From contig CALMJG010000200.1 of NCBI GenBank assembly GCA_937864195.1, forward strand, positions 1-62,617: 62,617 nucleotides of DNA. The letters are read 5' to 3'. This stretch comes from an uncultured Novosphingobium sp. GTDB lineage: Bacteria > Pseudomonadota > Alphaproteobacteria > Sphingomonadales > Sphingomonadaceae. A model generated the notes under the pieces. It searched no databases. It had not been told where the DNA came from and saw only the letters and a list, made by a program, of their open reading frames with translations. The first letter of the stretch is position 1, and every line of letters begins with the position of its first letter. The translations under genes and the position numbers were made by a program. Of this stretch, positions 9,501 through 19,530 are shown in pieces.

Positions 9501-10251
9501 CCGCTTCCGCGACATCCAGGCCCAGCCGAGAAAGATCATATCCTCGCCCACCTGGTCGGGGCTGGAAAGCGAGCACGTTTGCTACAACGCGGGCTATACC
9601 AACGTCCACGAACTGATCCCATGGCGCACCCTGACCGGGCGGCAGCAGCTCTATCAGGATCACAAGTGGATGCGCGCCTTTGGCGAGGCGCTGTGCGTCT
9701 ACCGCCCGCCGATCGATACCAAGGCGGTGAAGCCCATGCTCGACCAGGCGGAAGGCCGCCCGCACGTGGTGCTGAACTTCATCACCCCGCACCAGAAGTG
9801 GGGCATCCATTCCACCTATACCGACAACCAGCTGATGCTGACCCTGTCGCGCGGCGGGCCGATCGTGTGGATGAGCGAGGTCGACGCCGCCAAGGCCGGG
9901 CTGGTCGACAACGACTGGGTGGAAACCTTCAACACCAACGGCGCGCTGGTGGCCCGCGTGGTCGTGTCGCAGCGCATGAAGGAGGGCACCCTGTTCATGT
10001 ACCATGCGCAGGAGAAGATCGTGAACGTGCCCGGTTCCCCGCTGACCGGCCAGCGCGGGGGGATCCACAATTCGGTGACCCGCGCAATCCTGAAGCCGAC
10101 CCACATGATCGGAGGCTATGTCCAGCAGGCCTATGGCTTCAACTACTACGGCACTGTGGGGTCCAACCGCGACGAATACGTGATCGTCCGCAAGCTTGAA
10201 AAGGTCGACTGGCTCGAAGGGGCACTGCCTGAAGGGGAGAACGCAGCATGA
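6514..10251 (+). CDS. narG: Respiratory nitrate reductase, alpha (catalytic Mo-bisMGD) subunit
   Basis: A subunit of 1245 residues, the usual NarG size. It reduces nitrate to nitrite on the cytoplasmic side of the inner membrane. FS0 4Fe-4S ligands are visible as His50, Cys54, Cys58 and Cys93 (H-x3-C-x3-C-x34-C). The molybdenum-ligating aspartate is Asp222 in WYCDLPPASP, the same number as in Escherichia coli. There is no Tat signal, but the N-terminus keeps the vestigial start typical of NarG. ATG 6514 has AGGGAG seven bases upstream and overlaps the narK stop; the 3' end overlaps narH. No residue known to be essential is missing. Confidence 0.97.
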   Translation: MSHLLDRLTFFRQKKEPFSEGHGVTTAEARDWEDGYRQRWQHDKVVRSTHGVNCTGSCSWKIYVKGGIITWETQQTDYPRTRPELPNHEPRGCPRGASYSWYIYSAQRLKYPLIRKRLVKLWRAARKDLPPVAAWASIQADPVKRKSYTAIRGHGGFVRSTWDEVNEIIAAANAYTAKNYGPDRVIGFSPIPAMSMVSYAAGSRYLSLLGGTCMSFYDWYCDLPPASPMTWGEQTDVPESADWYNSGFLMLWGSNVPQTRTPDAHFMTEARYRGAKVAVVSPDYAEATKFADLWLNPKQGTDAALALAMGHVILREFHLDRQVPYFEDYCRKYSDMPMLVRLVEQDGRLVPERLLRASDFAGGLGETNNPEWKCVAIDETSDEVVAPSGSVGFRWGEQGKWNLKEEDGRGEAVKLRMTAILDKDHDEVVEVAFPYFGNREHDHFQGTDHPDVLMKRVPVREMQLAEGRAYVATVFDLLCANYGLDRGLGGQHVARDYADGAPYTPAWAEKITGIPADAIVTTAREFAANAEATNGKSMVILGAGVNHWYHMDMTYRGIINLLVMCGCVGQSGGGWSHYVGQEKLRPQTGWTALAFALDWNRPPRQMNSTSFFYAHTDQWRYETLGVGEILSPTAPKGDWDASLIDYNVRAERMGWLPSAPQLKTNPLEVGRAARASGLEPKDYIAQALKGGDLELSCTDPDDPANWPRNMFVWRSNLLGSSGKGHEYFLKHLLGTAHGVQGKDLGEMGGQKPREVKWHEEAPQGKLDLLVTLDFRMSTTCVYSDIVLPTASWYEKDDLNTSDMHPFIHPLSAAVDPVWESKSDWEIYKGIAKTFSEVAPEVLGVEQDLVLTPIQHDTANEIAQPFDVADWGHGEIEAIPGRTMATVALVERDYPNLYNRFTALGPLMDKLGNGGKGIGWNTAAEVENLRRLNGVQDAGSPAAGMAKIETAIDAAEVLLMLAPETNGEVAVKAWDALSQFTGINHRHLALPKEEEKIRFRDIQAQPRKIISSPTWSGLESEHVCYNAGYTNVHELIPWRTLTGRQQLYQDHKWMRAFGEALCVYRPPIDTKAVKPMLDQAEGRPHVVLNFITPHQKWGIHSTYTDNQLMLTLSRGGPIVWMSEVDAAKAGLVDNDWVETFNTNGALVARVVVSQRMKEGTLFMYHAQEKIVNVPGSPLTGQRGGIHNSVTRAILKPTHMIGGYVQQAYGFNYYGTVGSNRDEYVIVRKLEKVDWLEGALPEGENAA

Positions 10252-11774
10252 AGGTCCGCGCGCAAATCGGCAAGGTGCTGAACCTCGACAAGTGCATCGG
10301 CTGCCACACCTGCTCGGTCACCTGCAAGAACGTGTGGACCAGCCGCGAAGGCATGGAATACGCCTGGTTCAACAACGTCGAGACCAAGCCCGGGATCGGC
10401 TATCCCAAGGACTGGGAAAACCAGGAACGCTGGAACGGCGGCTGGGTGCGCACGCCCAGCGGCTCGATCCGCCCGAAGATGGGCGGCAAGTGGCGGTTGC
10501 TGGCGAAGATCTTCGCCAATCCCGACCTGCCCGAGATCGACGACTACTACGAACCCTTCACTTTCGATTACGCCAACCTCCAGCAAGCGGGCGAAAGCAA
10601 GGCCTTTCCCACCGCCCGCCCGCGCAGCCTGATCTCTGGCCAGCGGATGGAAAAGATCGAGGGCGGCCCCAACTGGGAGGAAATCCTTGGCGGGGAATTC
10701 TCCAAGCGCTCCGCCGACTACAACTTCGAAGGGGTCCAGAAGGAGATCTACGGCCAGTTCGAGAACACCTTCATGATGTATCTGCCGAGGCTGTGCGAAC
10801 ACTGCCTCAACCCCACCTGTGTCGCGGCCTGTCCCTCGGGCTCGATCTACAAGCGCGAGGAAGACGGCATCGTCCTGATCGATCAGGAAAAGTGCCGCGG
10901 CTGGCGGATGTGCGTCTCTGGCTGCCCCTACAAGAAGATCTATTTCAACTGGAAGACCGGCAAGAGCGAGAAGTGCATCTTCTGCTATCCCCGGATCGAG
11001 GCAGGTCAGCCGACCGTGTGCAGCGAAACCTGCGTCGGGCGGATCCGCTACCTCGGCGTCATGCTCTATGACGCGGACCGGATCGAGGAGGCCGCGAGCG
11101 CCGAGCACGTCGAGGACCTCTATCAGGCGCAGCTCGACATCTTCCTTGATCCCAACGATCCCGAAGTGATTGCGCAGGCTCGGAAGGACGGCGTGCCCGA
11201 GGCCTGGCTGGAGGCCGCGCGCCGCTCGCCGGTGTGGAAAATGGCGATGGAATGGAAGGTCGCCTTCCCGCTACACCCCGAATATCGCACCCTGCCGATG
11301 GTCTGGTACGTGCCGCCGCTCTCCCCGATCAGCGCGGCGGCCAGCGCGGGCAAGATCGCGGCGCGCAACGGCATGCCCGATGTCCGGTCCTTGCGCATTC
11401 CGGTGAAATACCTCGCCAACCTGCTGACCGCTGGCAAGGAGGCCCCGGTGGTCGATGCGCTGGAGCGGATGCTGGCGATGCGCGGCTACATGCGTGCCAA
11501 GACCGTGAACGGCGTGATTGCCGAGGACATGGCCCGCGAGGTCGGCCTGACCGCCGCCCAGATCGAGGAGATGTACCACGTGATGGCGATCGCCAACTAC
11601 GAGGACCGCTTCGTCATCCCCACCGGCCACCGCGAGGATGCCGAGGACATGTATGACGAAAAGGGCAGCTGCGGCTTTTCCTTCGGCAACGGCTGCTCGG
11701 GTGGCAGCAGCGACGCCAACCTGTTCGGCGCGCCTGCCCGCAAGAAGCTGCAAACCCCTTCGGAGGTGTTCTGA
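10248..11774 (+). CDS. narH: Respiratory nitrate reductase, beta (iron-sulfur) subunit
   Basis: A 508-residue electron-transfer subunit that links NarI haems to NarG. The first cluster motif is C16-x2-C19-x2-C22-x3-C26. Further groups are CEHC-type LCEHCLNPTCVAACPSG, CRGWRMCVSGCP (the Trp replaces a Cys, giving the 3Fe-4S cluster as in E. coli NarH) and KCIFCYPRIEAGQPTVC. That gives three 4Fe-4S clusters and one 3Fe-4S. The C-terminus ends in a small Gly/Ser/Cys stretch (CGFSFGNGCSGG). Both ends overlap neighbouring genes, so it is translated together with narG and narJ. Confidence 0.97.
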   Translation: MKVRAQIGKVLNLDKCIGCHTCSVTCKNVWTSREGMEYAWFNNVETKPGIGYPKDWENQERWNGGWVRTPSGSIRPKMGGKWRLLAKIFANPDLPEIDDYYEPFTFDYANLQQAGESKAFPTARPRSLISGQRMEKIEGGPNWEEILGGEFSKRSADYNFEGVQKEIYGQFENTFMMYLPRLCEHCLNPTCVAACPSGSIYKREEDGIVLIDQEKCRGWRMCVSGCPYKKIYFNWKTGKSEKCIFCYPRIEAGQPTVCSETCVGRIRYLGVMLYDADRIEEAASAEHVEDLYQAQLDIFLDPNDPEVIAQARKDGVPEAWLEAARRSPVWKMAMEWKVAFPLHPEYRTLPMVWYVPPLSPISAAASAGKIAARNGMPDVRSLRIPVKYLANLLTAGKEAPVVDALERMLAMRGYMRAKTVNGVIAEDMAREVGLTAAQIEEMYHVMAIANYEDRFVIPTGHREDAEDMYDEKGSCGFSFGNGCSGGSSDANLFGAPARKKLQTPSEVF

Positions 11775-12472
11775 TGCGCCTGACGCTTCGCATCCTGTCC
11801 GCCCTGCTGCGCTATCCCGATGCGGCAGTGCAGGAAATGGCCCCCGAGTTCGCGGCGCTGCTGGCCGAGGACGGGCTGCTCAGCCCGCAGCAGCGCGCAG
11901 GGCTGGAGCCGCTGCTGGCCGAATTGGCCGGCAGCGACCTGCTCGATTGCCAGGAACGCTATGTCGGCCTGTTCGACCGGGGGCGCGCCGTTTCGCTCCA
12001 CCTGTTCGAGCACGTCCACGGCGAAAGCCGCGACCGGGGGCAGGCCATGGTTGACCTGCGCAGCCGCTACGAGGCGCAAGGGCTGGAAATCTCCGCCAAC
12101 GAGCTGCCCGATTACCTGCCGCTGTTCCTCGAATATCTCTCGGTCCTGCCGCCCGCGCAGGCGGCGGAGGAACTGGCCCAGCCCGGCGTGATCCTTTCCG
12201 CCCTGGCCGAGCGGCTGGAAGAGAAGGGCACGCCCTATGCCGCGCCGATGCGGATCCTTGCCGACCTCGCCGGAGCGGGAGGGGAAGCCTTCGAGATCGC
12301 CCCGGCGGACGATCCCGATGACCTCGCCGCGCTCGATGCCGCCTGGGAGGAAGAGCAGATCCGCTTCGATGCCCCCACGGCGCCCGGCGCCGATGCCGCC
12401 TGTCCGCAGGCCGCCGCTATCGTCGCCCGTTTCCAGACCGCCGCATCCACCGGGAGCCAGGCCCATGGCTGA
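11774..12472 (+). CDS. narJ: Nitrate reductase molybdenum cofactor assembly chaperone
   Basis: A 232-residue helical TorD/NarJ-family protein. The diagnostic segment is LFDRGRAVSLHLFEHVHGESRDRGQAM followed by ELPDYLPLFLEYLS, shared by NarJ proteins. It is cytoplasmic, binds the NarG N-terminus and holds apo-NarGH until the cofactor is inserted; it is not part of the final enzyme. The ATG shares one base with the narH stop (TGATG), and the 3' end overlaps narI by eight bases. The acidic, Ala-rich C-terminal 50 residues are poorly conserved in the family and carry no recognisable motif. Confidence 0.94.
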   Translation: MRLTLRILSALLRYPDAAVQEMAPEFAALLAEDGLLSPQQRAGLEPLLAELAGSDLLDCQERYVGLFDRGRAVSLHLFEHVHGESRDRGQAMVDLRSRYEAQGLEISANELPDYLPLFLEYLSVLPPAQAAEELAQPGVILSALAERLEEKGTPYAAPMRILADLAGAGGEAFEIAPADDPDDLAALDAAWEEEQIRFDAPTAPGADAACPQAAAIVARFQTAASTGSQAHG

Positions 12473-13160
12473 TTTTCTCCACCACCTGCTGTTCGGGATC
12501 TATCCCTACATCGCGCTTGCCACTCTCGCGGTCGGCTCGGTGATCCGCTACGACCGCGAGCCCTATTCGTGGCGCGCCGGATCGAGCCAGCTGCTGCGCC
12601 GCAAGCAGCTGATCGTCGGATCGGTGCTGTTCCACCTCGGCGTGCTGATGATCTTCGCCGGGCACGTCGTCGGCCTGCTCACCCCGATCGCGGTGTTCGA
12701 CGCGCTGGGCGTCAGCCACGGTGCCAAGCAGCTGCTGGCGATCGTCGCGGGCGGGTTTGCCGGAGTGCTGGGGATCACCGGCGCGACCCTGCTGATCCAC
12801 CGCCGGTTCTTCGATCCGCGCGTGCGCGCCGCATCGAATTTCAGCGACAATCTGGTGATCCTGCTGCTCTGGGCGCAGCTCGCGCTGGGGCTGGCCACGA
12901 TCCCGTTCTCGCTCCAGCATCTCGACGGACACGAGATGGTCAAGTTCATGAACTGGGCGCAGGGCGTGTTCACGTTCCGCGCCGGAGCCGCCGACCAGAT
13001 CGCCGACGTCGCGCCGGTGTTCAAGCTGCACCTGTTCATGGGGCTGACGATCCTGCTGCTGTTCCCCTTCACCCGCCTGGTGCACATGCTGAGTGCCCCG
13101 GTGCGCTATATCTGGCGGCCGGGCTATCAGGTCGTCCGTTCGCGGAGGCTGGCATCATGA
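12465..13160 (+). CDS. narI: Respiratory nitrate reductase, gamma (cytochrome b) subunit
   Basis: A 231-residue membrane subunit with five hydrophobic segments that oxidises quinol and anchors NarGH. The four haem-ligand histidines are present: His57 and His67 (FHLGVLMIFAGH) and His189 and His207 (KLHLFMG and RLVHML). ATG 12465 has CGGGAG eight bases upstream; a longer open frame upstream is only the shadow of narJ. The stop overlaps the ATG of the next gene. The usual start (FLHHLLFGIYPYIA) matches the family. Confidence 0.96.
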   Translation: MADFLHHLLFGIYPYIALATLAVGSVIRYDREPYSWRAGSSQLLRRKQLIVGSVLFHLGVLMIFAGHVVGLLTPIAVFDALGVSHGAKQLLAIVAGGFAGVLGITGATLLIHRRFFDPRVRAASNFSDNLVILLLWAQLALGLATIPFSLQHLDGHEMVKFMNWAQGVFTFRAGAADQIADVAPVFKLHLFMGLTILLLFPFTRLVHMLSAPVRYIWRPGYQVVRSRRLAS

Positions 13161-13957
13161 ACGGGGAAGCCGTCATCGTCGGCGGGCGCGAGATCCCGTC
13201 CGCCGCCATTGCCGCCGAAGCCCAGCACCACCCCGCACCCGACGCCGCTGCCGCCTGGAACGCAGCGGCCGAGGCTCTGGCCGTGCGCCAGCTGCTGCTC
13301 GACGAGGCCGAGCGGCTGGACATTGCCGCCGAGCCGCTGCTCGATGCTGAGGGGCGCCCGCTGACCGGCGAGGACGCGCGGATCGACGCCCTGCTGGAAC
13401 GCGAAGTGCGCACGCCCCAGGCAGACGAGGCCGCCTGCCGCCGCTTCTACGAGGCCCACCGCGAACGCTTCGCCTCGCCGGTGCTGGTCGAGGCGGCACA
13501 TATCCTGATCGAGGCCGATCCGGCGGACGAGTTCGCCATGGGCCTGGCGATGGGCGATGCCCGCACCCTGATCCGCCGGCTCCAGGCCGAGCCCGACCGC
13601 TTCGCCGCACTGGCGCGCGAACGGTCCGCCTGCCCCTCGCGCGAGCAGGGCGGGAACCTGGGGCAGGTCGGGCCGGGGCAGATGGTGAAGCCCTTCGAGG
13701 CGGCGCTGTTCGCGCTGGGCGAGAACGAGCTGTGCCAAAGCCCGGTCAAGACCCGTTTCGGCGTCCACGTGATCCGTTCCGGCCGCCGCGCCGAAGGTCG
13801 CCAGCTGCCGTTCGAAGCCGTGCAGGACGCGATTGCCAGCTATCTCGAAGAGGCCAGCTATCGCCGCGCCGTGGCCCAGTACATCGCGATCCTGGCCGGT
13901 CAGGCCGGAGTCAGCGGCGTGGCGCTGGGTGGGGCCGACGGGCCAATGGTCCAGTAG
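13157..13957 (+). CDS. Parvulin-type peptidyl-prolyl cis-trans isomerase (PpiC/NifM-like) of the nar operon
   Basis: A 266-residue protein with a parvulin domain at about residues 110-215 (VEAAHILIEAD, REQGGNLGQVGPGQMVKPFEAALFALGENE, SPVKTRFGVHVI). It has no signal peptide or membrane segment, so it is probably cytoplasmic, like NifM. GGAGG lies eight bases before ATG 13157, which overlaps the narI stop. The same gene sits between narI and moaA1 in the Pseudomonas aeruginosa nar operon. It may help fold NarGHI subunits. That role is inferred from position. Confidence 0.88.
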   Translation: MNGEAVIVGGREIPSAAIAAEAQHHPAPDAAAAWNAAAEALAVRQLLLDEAERLDIAAEPLLDAEGRPLTGEDARIDALLEREVRTPQADEAACRRFYEAHRERFASPVLVEAAHILIEADPADEFAMGLAMGDARTLIRRLQAEPDRFAALARERSACPSREQGGNLGQVGPGQMVKPFEAALFALGENELCQSPVKTRFGVHVIRSGRRAEGRQLPFEAVQDAIASYLEEASYRRAVAQYIAILAGQAGVSGVALGGADGPMVQ

Positions 13958-13968
13958 GAGCCATGGCG

Positions 13969-14955
13969 ATGGACCAGCCCCTGATCGACGGCCACGGCCG
14001 GCGCTTCGAGTACCTGCGGCTCTCGCTGACCGATGTCTGCAATTTCCGCTGCTCCTATTGCTTGCCGCAGGGTTACCGCAAGCAGCCGGGGCAGCCTGCC
14101 AGCCTGACCGTGGACGAGGTCCGCCGCCTGGTCGGCGCCTTCGCGCGGCTGGGGCTGTGGAAGGTGCGGCTGACCGGCGGCGAGCCAAGCCTGCGTGCGC
14201 AGCTGCTGGAAATTGCCGCTGCCGTTGCCGGAACGCCCGGCATCCGCAAGCTCGCGATGACCACCAACGGCTATCGCCTGGCCGAGCGCGCGGCGGACTA
14301 TGCCGCAGCCGGGATTTCGGCGCTGAACGTCAGCGTGGATTCGCTCGATCCGGAGCGGTTCGCGGCGATCACCGGCCATGACCGGCTGCCCGAAGTTCTG
14401 GACGGGATCGCGGCGGCACGGCTTGCCGGAATACGCACGATCAAGCTCAACAGCGTGCTGATGCGCGGGATCAACGACGACGAGCTGGAAAGCTTCATCG
14501 CCTTCGTCCAGCAGCACGATCTGGCGCTGCGCTTCATCGAGGTGATGCGCACCAACGACAATCCCGCCTTCTTCGAGCGGCATCATCTGGCCGGAGCTGA
14601 AATCGCGTCCCGGCTGGACGCGCTGGGCTGGCAGCGCCTGCCGCGCGAACAGGGGGCAGGGCCTGCGGTGGTCTACGCCCAGCCCGGCCGCCTTGGGCAG
14701 ATCGGGATCATCGCGCCCTACGCCCGGGATTTCTGCGCCACCTGCAACCGCCTGCGGGTTTCGGCGCGCGGCAAGCTGCACCTCTGCCTGTTCGGCGACC
14801 ATGGCATCGATCTGCGTCCGCTGTTACAGTCCGACAGTCAGCAGGACGAACTGATCGCCCGGATTGCCGCGCTGACCGCCACCAAGGCCCCGGCCCACCG
14901 CCTGCACCAGGGCGACAGCGGGGCGACCCCGCACCTTGCCTCGATCGGAGGATGA
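13969..14955 (+). CDS. moaA: GTP 3',8-cyclase (molybdenum cofactor biosynthesis protein A)
   Basis: A radical SAM enzyme that starts pterin formation from GTP. The N-terminal cluster motif is CNFRCSYC and the C-terminal substrate cluster is C-x2-C-x13-C (CATCNRL then LCLF). The protein ends in Gly-Gly, the conserved tail that reaches into the active site. AGGAG at 13956-13960 is eight bases before ATG 13969 but only two before ATG 13963, so I chose the later start (328 residues). It lies 11 bases after the parvulin stop. The partner moaC is not in the window, so cofactor synthesis also needs genes elsewhere. Confidence 0.95.
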   Translation: MDQPLIDGHGRRFEYLRLSLTDVCNFRCSYCLPQGYRKQPGQPASLTVDEVRRLVGAFARLGLWKVRLTGGEPSLRAQLLEIAAAVAGTPGIRKLAMTTNGYRLAERAADYAAAGISALNVSVDSLDPERFAAITGHDRLPEVLDGIAAARLAGIRTIKLNSVLMRGINDDELESFIAFVQQHDLALRFIEVMRTNDNPAFFERHHLAGAEIASRLDALGWQRLPREQGAGPAVVYAQPGRLGQIGIIAPYARDFCATCNRLRVSARGKLHLCLFGDHGIDLRPLLQSDSQQDELIARIAALTATKAPAHRLHQGDSGATPHLASIGG

Positions 14956-14958
14956 TCC

Positions 14959-15495
14959 TTGCCCGGTATTGACCCATCGCTGCCATTTTATCCGCTGGGC
15001 ATGGCAGTGCTGACCATTTCCGACACGCGCACGCTGAAAACCGATACGTCGGGCGCCCTGCTGGCAGAGCGCCTGACCGGTGCCGGCCACACCCTGCTGG
15101 CCCGCGCCATCGTGACCGACGACATCGCCGCCATTCGCGCGCAGTTGCAGGAATGGCTGGCCGATCCCGCGATCGAGATCATCCTGACCACCGGCGGCAC
15201 CGGCTTTTCCCCGCGCGACAACACGCCCGAGGCGGTGAGGCCGCTGCTGCGGCGCGAGATGGACGGGTTCTCGGTCGCGTTCCACCAGAAGAGCCTGCAA
15301 TCGGTCGGCGTGGCAACGATGCAGTCGCGGGCCTTTGCCGGGCAGGCCGGCGATGCCTTCATCTTCTGCGTGCCGGGTTCGACCGGGGCCTGCCGCGATG
15401 CCTGGGACGGCCTGCTGGAGCTTGAATTCGACAGCCGCCACAAGCCCTGTTCGATCGCCGGCGCCCTGCCCCGGCTGCGCGAGGTCTGCGCGTGA
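14959..15495 (+). CDS. moaB: Molybdenum cofactor biosynthesis protein B (MoaB/Mog family)
   Basis: A 178-residue MoaB-fold protein with the molybdopterin-binding motif TTGGTGFSPRDNTPEA and the C-terminal PGSTGACRDAWD segment. By family it adenylylates molybdopterin or binds it before MoeA inserts molybdate. The start is TTG at 14959, supported by GGAGG at 14947-14951, seven bases upstream, and only three bases after the moaA stop. Its stop overlaps the moeA GTG. Whether it has MogA-like adenylyltransferase activity or a non-catalytic MoaB role cannot be decided by eye. Confidence 0.93.
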   Translation: MPGIDPSLPFYPLGMAVLTISDTRTLKTDTSGALLAERLTGAGHTLLARAIVTDDIAAIRAQLQEWLADPAIEIILTTGGTGFSPRDNTPEAVRPLLRREMDGFSVAFHQKSLQSVGVATMQSRAFAGQAGDAFIFCVPGSTGACRDAWDGLLELEFDSRHKPCSIAGALPRLREVCA

Positions 15496-16676
15496 TCGGT
15501 TTCGACGAGGCACAGGCTCTGCTTGCCGTCGAGGTGCGCCCGCTGGGCAGCGAACAGGTGCTGCTGGCCGAGGCCCATGGCCGGGTTCTGGCCGAACCGG
15601 TCCACGCCGGGGTTTCTTCGCCGCGCCGCGACGTCTCGGCGATGGATGGCTTTGCCTTGCGCAATGCCGATGCTGCCGTGGGCGCGCGCTTTCGGCTGGT
15701 GGGAGAGAGCTTCGCGGGCGGTGCGCTGCCTCCCGCGCTGGGGCAGGGCGAGTGCGTGCGGATCTTCACCGGCGCGGCGCTGCCCGAGGGTGCGGACCGC
15801 GTCGTGATGCAGGAGAACTGCACGTTCGGCGCCTCGGAAATGACCATCACGGCCCAATTCGGCCCCGGCTGGCACGTGCGCAAGGCTGCCAGCGACTTCG
15901 CCGAGGGCGACCTGCTGCTGCCGGCTGGCACCTTGCTGGAGCCCGGTGCCGTGGTCACCCTTGCCGCAGCGGATAGGGCGGTGGTTGAGGTCCACAAGCG
16001 GCCGAAGCTGGCGATCATCGCCACGGGGGACGAACTTGCGCCGCCCGGTTCGGCCCATGCCGATCCGCTCAAGATCCCGGAATCGGTGTCGTTCGGCGTC
16101 GCCGCCCTGGCCCGGGAGTACGGCGCGGCAGTCGAGGCGCAGTTTAGCGGCGAAGACGAACTGCCAGCGCTGCGCCGCCTGGCCGAGCGCGCGCTGGCGT
16201 GTGCCAATGTTGTAGTGGTCACCGGCGGCGCCTCGGTCGGCCAGCGCGATTACGCCAAGGCGATGTTCGATGGACAGGATCTTGAATTCCTGTTCTCGAA
16301 AGTCTCGATCAAGCCCGGCAAGCCGGTGTGGATGGCTCGTTCACAGGGGCGGTGGGTGATCGGGCTTCCCGGAAATCCAGGTTCGGCGATGGTCACCGCG
16401 CGGCTGTTCCTCGCCCCCTTGCTCGCCCAGCTCCAGGGCAGGGCCGCGCAGGAAGTGCTCGACTGGATCGAGTTGCCGCTTGGCGGCCAGTTTCCCGCCG
16501 ACGAAAGCCGCACCAACTTCGCCCGCGCCGTCCTGACGCCATCGGGCCTGATGCCGCTGCGCAATCAGGATTCGGGGGCGCAGGCCCCGCTGTCGCGGGC
16601 GCGGTGGCTGGTGCGGTGCGAGCCGGTCACGCGCGTGACGCCAGGCGGCTCCACCGGGATGGCACTGAATTTCTAG
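15492..16676 (+). CDS. moeA: Molybdopterin molybdenumtransferase
   Basis: A 394-residue MoeA protein that inserts molybdate into adenylylated molybdopterin. Visible family segments are SAMDGFALR near the N-terminus, FTGAALPEGADRVVMQE, IIATGDEL, VVTGGASVGQRDY and the PGNPGSAMV loop. The last part, from about residue 320, is the MoeA C-terminal domain. The start is GTG and overlaps the moaB stop. It is the last gene of the nitrate operon: the next gene begins 53 bases on with no obvious coupling. I see no clear terminator directly after it. Confidence 0.94.
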   Translation: MIGFDEAQALLAVEVRPLGSEQVLLAEAHGRVLAEPVHAGVSSPRRDVSAMDGFALRNADAAVGARFRLVGESFAGGALPPALGQGECVRIFTGAALPEGADRVVMQENCTFGASEMTITAQFGPGWHVRKAASDFAEGDLLLPAGTLLEPGAVVTLAAADRAVVEVHKRPKLAIIATGDELAPPGSAHADPLKIPESVSFGVAALAREYGAAVEAQFSGEDELPALRRLAERALACANVVVVTGGASVGQRDYAKAMFDGQDLEFLFSKVSIKPGKPVWMARSQGRWVIGLPGNPGSAMVTARLFLAPLLAQLQGRAAQEVLDWIELPLGGQFPADESRTNFARAVLTPSGLMPLRNQDSGAQAPLSRARWLVRCEPVTRVTPGGSTGMALNF

Positions 16677-16729
16677 GCACCTGGGCGGGGCCGGTCGACG
16701 CCGCGGGCAGCGCATGGCATAGTCGGGGC

Positions 16730-17452
16730 ATGGACGAGGAAGCTCTCGACCTTTCTCCGCCCCGCCGCGTCCGCTTCGGGGTTGCGGCGCTGGTGCTGCT
16801 GCTGCACGTGCTGGCGCTTGTCGCATTGGTCCGCGCTTTCGCGCCGGACTATGCAGCGAAGGCAGTGCAGGCAGTCGTCTCGACCTTTACCGTCACGATC
16901 ACCGCGCCGCCGCCGCCTCCCCCACCCGCAACAGCGCCCGAACCCGCTGGAAGCGCGGGTGAGGCGGGGAGGAAGGCCGTCCCGCGCGAGGTCAGGACGG
17001 AACGGCCCAAGGTGCCCCTGGCGCCATCGCCCGCCCCGCGCGCGAGCAGCAGCGGCAGCGCCGACAGCTCTGGCGCGCGCGAGACTGGCAGTGGCAGCGG
17101 GGCCGGCGGGCAGGGCAGCGGCTCAGGTTCCGGCACCGGGGGCAGCGGGGCGGGGGGCGGCCTTGCCGGCAAGCCGGTCCATGTTTCGGGCCGGATCGAC
17201 AATGCGCGCGATTTTCCCCTGCCTCCCGGCGGGCGCGAGGCGCGGATCGGCAAGGCGGTGATCCTGGCGCTGACGATCAACCCAGAGGGCCGCGCGATCG
17301 CCTGCCGCGTCTACCGCTCCAGCGGCCTGCCCGAAACCGATACGGTGACCTGCCGCCTCGCCATGGAGCGGCTGCGCTTCAGGCCGGCCACCAACGCTGC
17401 GGGCGAGCCGGTGAGCGCGACCTTCTACTGGCAGCAGAAGTTCTTCTTCTGA
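16730..17452 (+). CDS. TonB-like energy transducer
   Basis: A 240-residue protein with one N-terminal membrane segment (about 14-36), a proline-rich stretch ([13 protein letters not shown]), a Gly/Ser repeat spacer (about 120-155) and a TonB C-terminal domain (about 165-240, with [31 protein letters not shown]). It would span the periplasm and pass proton-motive energy to outer-membrane receptors. ATG 16730 was chosen because the hydrophobic segment follows directly; longer frames read through moeA. No exbB, exbD or receptor gene is nearby, so it must use partners encoded elsewhere. Confidence 0.8.
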   Translation: MDEEALDLSPPRRVRFGVAALVLLLHVLALVALVRAFAPDYAAKAVQAVVSTFTVTITAPPPPPPPATAPEPAGSAGEAGRKAVPREVRTERPKVPLAPSPAPRASSSGSADSSGARETGSGSGAGGQGSGSGSGTGGSGAGGGLAGKPVHVSGRIDNARDFPLPPGGREARIGKAVILALTINPEGRAIACRVYRSSGLPETDTVTCRLAMERLRFRPATNAAGEPVSATFYWQQKFFF

Positions 17453-17510
17453 GGCGCTTGATCGCGCGCGCGGGGGGCGGCATGGATCATGGAAACGGAG
17501 AGAGATTCCC

Positions 17511-19439
<1,929 letters not shown>

Positions 19440-19450
19440 CCGCACCCTTT

Positions 19451-19507
19451 CCGTTCGTGTCGAGACACGTTGGCGCAACCGTGTCTCGACAGGCTCGACA
19501 CGAACGG
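19451..19507. repeat. Dispersed palindromic repeat, copy A (left arm shortened)
   Basis: An inverted repeat running CCGTTCGTGTCGAG... to ...CTCGACACGAACGG around a centre TTGGCGCAAC. It matches copies B and C, but the left arm lacks about ten bases between two GTCGAG direct repeats, which suggests a slippage deletion. It sits between the convergent ends of acsA and the lipocalin gene, where a hairpin could stop transcription from both sides. Confidence 0.85.
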
Positions 19508-19530
19508 AGGTGGGCTTCGGAATCCGGGTT

